Assembly: GCA_964643575.1 (NCBI GenBank)
Contig: CAZXTD010000190.1
Location: 1-7,532 of the forward strand
Direction: 5' to 3'
DNA length: 7,532 nucleotides
Source: Glaciecola sp964643575
Lineage (GTDB): Bacteria; Pseudomonadota; Gammaproteobacteria; Enterobacterales; Alteromonadaceae
Every line of letters starts with the position of its first letter. Within the stretch, counting starts at the first letter, position 1. The notes under the pieces are model-generated. The model saw only the letters and a program-made list of their open reading frames with translations. It was not told the DNA's origin and did no database searches. Shown here piece by piece: positions 6,543-7,532 of this stretch. The translations under genes were made by a program, and so were the position numbers.

Positions 6543-7340
6543 CTAATTCTCAATGGTTTCTTTGTAATGCTCATTTATGACGGCAACAATCGCATCTTCA
6601 CTTAAACCGCCTTTGATTGCACTTAACCTTATTTTCTCAGCTTTGATGTCACGTTGCTCCGCTAATTCGACTAAACGTTCTATAGCATCTGGGTATTGAG
6701 CAAGCTGTTCTACCGATATTATTATCATGTCTTCTGACTTGGCGTCATCGTCAACTACTGTGGCTAAGAGGGCATCGAGCACATACTTACCTACATAAGG
6801 CACTTCTTTTATAGTGGTGATCAATATTTCCATTGTTTTTGATGGATATGCTTTAACTAGCTTTTGAGCAATTTGGTCTGCAGAATCTGGTTCCGCTGTT
6901 ACGGCCGTTTTAACGATTTCGTTGAAGTACTCGGGTGAGTATTTGCAAGCTGCACTTGTTGCCATGCTTGCGTAACTAGGTTCTGCATTAATGGCTATTG
7001 CTACTATTTCAGTTGGGGCCGACACTTGATATTCGTTTGCGACCATAATTATTTCGTCTACGAACATAGGCTGTGCGCTTACACTTGCGCTAATGATCTC
7101 TTTATATTGTTCTGGATACGCACTTAAAGCGATAGAAACGAACTCTGTTGTTTTGTGTGGATAACGATCAAGCATGTTATTAATCGTTTTACTCAGCGAG
7201 CTCCCGTTTTCAACTTGCTTTTTAAAAAAGTTAACTGACTTTGAACTAGGTTCGACTAATTTAGTTTCGGTTGTTTCTATTGCCATTAATGAGTGGCTGA
7301 AAAGTAACGCACTACAACCAATTGTAAGTATCGTTTTCAT
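6543..7340 (-). CDS. Exported alpha-helical 15-residue-repeat protein of unknown function
   Basis: I do not recognise this 265-residue protein as a named family. The N-terminus (KTILTIGCSALLFSHSLMA/IE) is a Sec signal peptide, probably cleaved after Ala20, so the mature protein should be periplasmic or secreted. There is no later membrane segment. From about residue 46 to the end it is a chain of 15-residue units, usually beginning with Pro and following roughly P-x4-E-I-V-x2-A-V-x-A-x. Prolines at 61, 76, 91, 121, 136, 151, 166 and 181 keep exact spacing. This suggests short helices separated by Pro turns, stacked as an alpha-solenoid likely used for binding; no catalytic motif is visible. 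The start is supported by the signal peptide and AAAGG 10 nt before the ATG. It is on the same strand as the sulfotransferase/halogenase pair but 211 bp upstream with a probable weak terminator between, so it is probably a separate unit. Confidence 0.85.
   Translation of the reverse strand: MKTILTIGCSALLFSHSLMAIETTETKLVEPSSKSVNFFKKQVENGSSLSKTINNMLDRYPHKTTEFVSIALSAYPEQYKEIISASVSAQPMFVDEIIMVANEYQVSAPTEIVAIAINAEPSYASMATSAACKYSPEYFNEIVKTAVTAEPDSADQIAQKLVKAYPSKTMEILITTIKEVPYVGKYVLDALLATVVDDDAKSEDMIIISVEQLAQYPDAIERLVELAEQRDIKAEKIRLSAIKGGLSEDAIVAVINEHYKETIEN
6756..7160 (-). repeat. Nine tandem 15-residue protein repeats encoded in 45-nt units
   Basis: Residues 61-195 of the exported protein divide into nine consecutive 15-residue units without any insertion or deletion. 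Eight of nine begin with Pro (the unit at 106 begins with Val). Position 6 is Glu in six of nine, positions 7-8 are mostly aliphatic, and positions 11-12 are small then aliphatic. Weaker units continue the phase before (46-60) and, after a 6-residue insertion (196-201, VDDDAK), at 202, 217 and 232. The DNA itself is not visibly repetitive, so the duplication is old and conserved at protein level. Confidence 0.85.
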
Positions 7341-7532
7341 ATCTAATTTGCCTTTGCAGTTTTCTGCTTAATATATATTTAGCTATCGGCTACCGCGAAA
7401 AATGTATAACTAAAAATATATGTTTTAAAATTGCACTAAAAAGGGTGATGTTTTAACCGCTTATGTAACCGTTTTGTTAACATACGCGGATTATAAAAAA
7501 ATAACAACAAATTACGGGTATAGCTATTGACC
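7341..7532. other. Non-coding flank upstream of the repeat-protein gene
   Basis: This AT-rich region contains the AAAGG ribosome binding site (CCTTT on the + strand at 7351-7355) for the repeat protein and presumably its promoter, though no convincing -35/-10 pair stands out. A small inverted repeat, GCAG-TTTT-CTGC at 7356-7367, lies right beside the ribosome binding site. No coding sequence is evident up to the window edge. Confidence 0.5.

Noticed and set aside
6756..7160. CRISPR-like or DNA-level tandem repeat because of the 45-nt period
   Set aside because: The periodicity is only in the protein; the nucleotide units are not near-identical and there are no spacer/repeat units.
7300..7340. 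Lipoprotein signal suggested by the early cysteine (Cys9) in the repeat protein
   Set aside because: The residues before it (T-I-G-C) lack Leu/Val/Ile at -3 and the cysteine is too near the N-terminus; an ordinary signal peptide ending at Ala20 fits better.
7356..7367. GCAG-TTTT-CTGC inverted repeat beside the ribosome binding site of the repeat protein
   Set aside because: Arms are only 4 bp with no flanking symmetry, which is expected by chance in AT-rich DNA; noted but not called an operator.

Overview
The window looks like chromosomal DNA of a marine gammaproteobacterium, most likely of the Alteromonadales. The 5' end carries the tail of rpoA followed by a full rplQ whose protein closely resembles L17 of Alteromonas/Pseudoalteromonas-type bacteria as I remember them. 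The large TonB-dependent receptor next to a tryptophan-halogenase-family gene also fits that group. This placement rests on recognition from memory, not on a search.

Layout: (1) 1-536 is the end of the alpha ribosomal operon: the rpoA 3' end, rplQ and a strong intrinsic terminator. (2) 537-805 is a non-coding stretch holding a candidate sigma70 promoter and a small palindrome that could be an operator. (3) 806-3787 encodes a 993-residue outer-membrane TonB-dependent receptor on the + strand. (4) A bidirectional terminator hairpin at 3805-3834 separates it from a convergent minus-strand unit. That unit consists of a sulfotransferase-like gene (6331-5543) followed after 27 bp by a flavin-dependent halogenase (5515-3854). 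(5) 6332-6542 is a non-coding gap. (6) 6543-7340, minus strand, encodes an exported protein of unknown function built almost wholly from 15-residue helical repeats. (7) 7341-7532 is a non-coding flank.

How the genes may work together: the receptor would import a ligand through the outer membrane using TonB energy. The sulfotransferase and halogenase form a two-gene operon of tailoring-type enzymes that act in the cytoplasm. Halogenase-family genes beside TonB-dependent receptors are a recurring arrangement in Proteobacteria, and their real substrates are mostly unknown. No flavin reductase, peptide synthetase, polyketide synthase or tryptophan-pathway gene is present, so the substrate cannot be read from this window. 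The repeat protein is probably periplasmic and has no clear functional link to the others. The most unusual items are the halogenase/sulfotransferase pair facing a receptor and the exact 15-residue periodicity of the last protein.
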